Below, one piece after another: positions 14,279 to 14,905 of a DNA stretch of 14,905 bases (position 1 is its first letter; every line of letters begins with the position of its first letter). The DNA comes from Bacteroidales bacterium (GTDB lineage Bacteria > Bacteroidota > Bacteroidia > Bacteroidales > UBA4181). The notes under the pieces were generated by a model. It saw only the letters and a list, made by a program, of their open reading frames with translations, had not been told where the DNA came from and did no database searches. The DNA lies in NCBI GenBank assembly GCA_031259205.1, contig JAIRLS010000311.1, positions 1-14,905 of the forward strand. The letters run 5' to 3'. The translations under genes were made by a program, and so were the position numbers.

Positions 14279-14791
14279 TTACAATTTATTTACGGGGAAA
14301 TCGCAGGGAACTTTCCGAATAACTTTTCCCGTTGCAGTCCATTCTGCTCCACGCAGAAGGGTGACAGTGGAACTTGCGCCTTCCACCGCCGGATAAGCAG
14401 GGTTGCCGCCTGCATGTCCGAGTACGGTATGGAAAATACGTCCCTTCCCCCGTTTCATTACCGTCAGTACAGCCTTGTCGCGACCTGTTCCTCCCGTTTC
14501 TTTATTGGAACAGGCAGTTGAGAGGACGGCGAGATTTTTTGCAGTACCACGCAAACGGTCGTACCGTTCATCCTTATATGTCGAAAAACAGGGACCAAAC
14601 GACGACCTGTTCTCGCCTGTTTTGGGCGATATGGCAAAGCCGGCGGCAAATATGCCGCTTTTGTTCAGGTCTTTTTGAAGTATCACACTGCCTGCTTCCC
14701 GGTTATAATTGTTCTGACCTGTCAATACGAGTATTTTTATCAGGTCTTTGGCATTAACGATACCTGTTAACATTGATAAAACCACCAGCAT
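14279..14791 (-). CDS. ThuA-like domain protein with internal deletion, probably degenerate
   Basis: A 170-residue product combining the start and end of a ThuA-like (class I glutamine-amidotransferase-fold) protein. IKILVLTGQNNYN (18-30) is the first beta-strand and family signature, and FGPCFSTY (65-72) leads to the second strand. Then the sequence jumps to KDERYDRLRG (73-82) and continues as family C-terminus: KETGGTGR (97-104), GKGRIFHTVLGH (115-126), TLLRGAEWTATGKV (144-157). Roughly 90 residues of the domain centre, including the strand with the H-A-D segment, are absent (estimated from remembered homologues). The N-terminus MLVVLSMLTGIVNA lacks a basic region. An ATG at 14816 would supply one but is out of frame by one base across an A9 run (14797-14805). 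Two independent lesions suggest a decaying gene. Known relatives are linked to sugar metabolism. Confidence 0.7.
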   Translation of the reverse strand: MLVVLSMLTGIVNAKDLIKILVLTGQNNYNREAGSVILQKDLNKSGIFAAGFAISPKTGENRSSFGPCFSTYKDERYDRLRGTAKNLAVLSTACSNKETGGTGRDKAVLTVMKRGKGRIFHTVLGHAGGNPAYPAVEGASSTVTLLRGAEWTATGKVIRKVPCDFPVNKL

Positions 14792-14858
14792 AACGATTTT
14801 TTTTTACTGTTTTCATTTGCTTTATACAGATTACACCTTATAAATTCAGGGCTTTCCG

Positions 14859-14873
14859 ACATATCCGATATGT
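14859..14873. promoter_or_regulatory. Perfect palindrome, possible operator in the ThuA-like leader
   Basis: ACATATC-C-GATATGT is a 7-bp inverted repeat around one base. It lies about 14 bases downstream of the -7 box at 14887-14894, in the expected 5' leader of the ThuA-like gene. A one-base centre cannot form an RNA loop, so a protein-binding DNA site is the likelier reading. Confidence 0.4.
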
Positions 14874-14886
14874 TTAACCGACGAGG

Positions 14887-14894
14887 CAAAGGTA
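14887..14894 (-). promoter_or_regulatory. -7 promoter box upstream of the ThuA-like gene
   Basis: TACCTTTG on the minus strand is a perfect match to TAnnTTTG. The matching -33 TTTG would fall beyond the window end, so only half of the promoter can be checked. Confidence 0.55.
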
Positions 14895-14905
14895 ATGATT
14901 TTTTT

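Overview
The window looks like chromosomal DNA from a member of the Bacteroidota, most likely the Bacteroidales. The evidence is as follows. (i) Several starts are preceded by the Bacteroidetes-type promoter TTTG-N18/19-TAnnTTTG (clearest for ppdK and aroK), while Shine-Dalgarno sequences are weak or absent. (ii) The first two genes form a lipoprotein/radical-SAM pair that I know from Bacteroidales. (iii) Lipoproteins, an Omp85-type surface barrel and a WG-repeat lipoprotein are typical of the phylum. No tRNA, rRNA, CRISPR array, transposase or phage gene is visible. The largest gene-free stretch is about 170 bases (11249-11418).

Layout. At 40-1580 (+) a putative lipoprotein gene overlaps, by an ATGA, a radical SAM/SPASM protein gene. 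Convergent to it is aroK (1683-2192, -), which diverges from ilvD (2343-4172, +). A minus-strand run follows, listed here by coordinate: a Tat-exported SGNH hydrolase (4217-4963), a Fur-family regulator (5056-5499) 10 bases downstream of a zinc polyol-type dehydrogenase (5510-6544), ruvX (6659-7102), a POTRA-less Omp85 barrel protein (7122-8441) and pyruvate phosphate dikinase (8516-11248). A second minus-strand group holds a 4-TM membrane protein (11419-12000), a WG-repeat lipoprotein (12066-13691) and a 6-TM DUF1097-like protein (13722-14240). Last comes a ThuA-like gene (14279-14791) that lacks the middle of its domain and whose natural signal-peptide start is out of frame across an A9 run.

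Most genes are housekeeping or peripheral metabolism: shikimate and branched-chain amino-acid synthesis, PEP/pyruvate interconversion, DNA repair and outer-membrane functions. The points most worth a second look are the lipoprotein/rSAM pair (function unknown to me), a 41/42-bp intergenic repeat found downstream of two unrelated genes (1618-1658 and 6613-6654), the decayed or miniaturised ThuA gene with a possible homopolymer frameshift, a Fur protein lacking almost all structural-zinc cysteines and coupled to a dehydrogenase, and the DUF1097/WG/4-TM cluster. All family assignments come from reading the sequence and from memory; no search was run.
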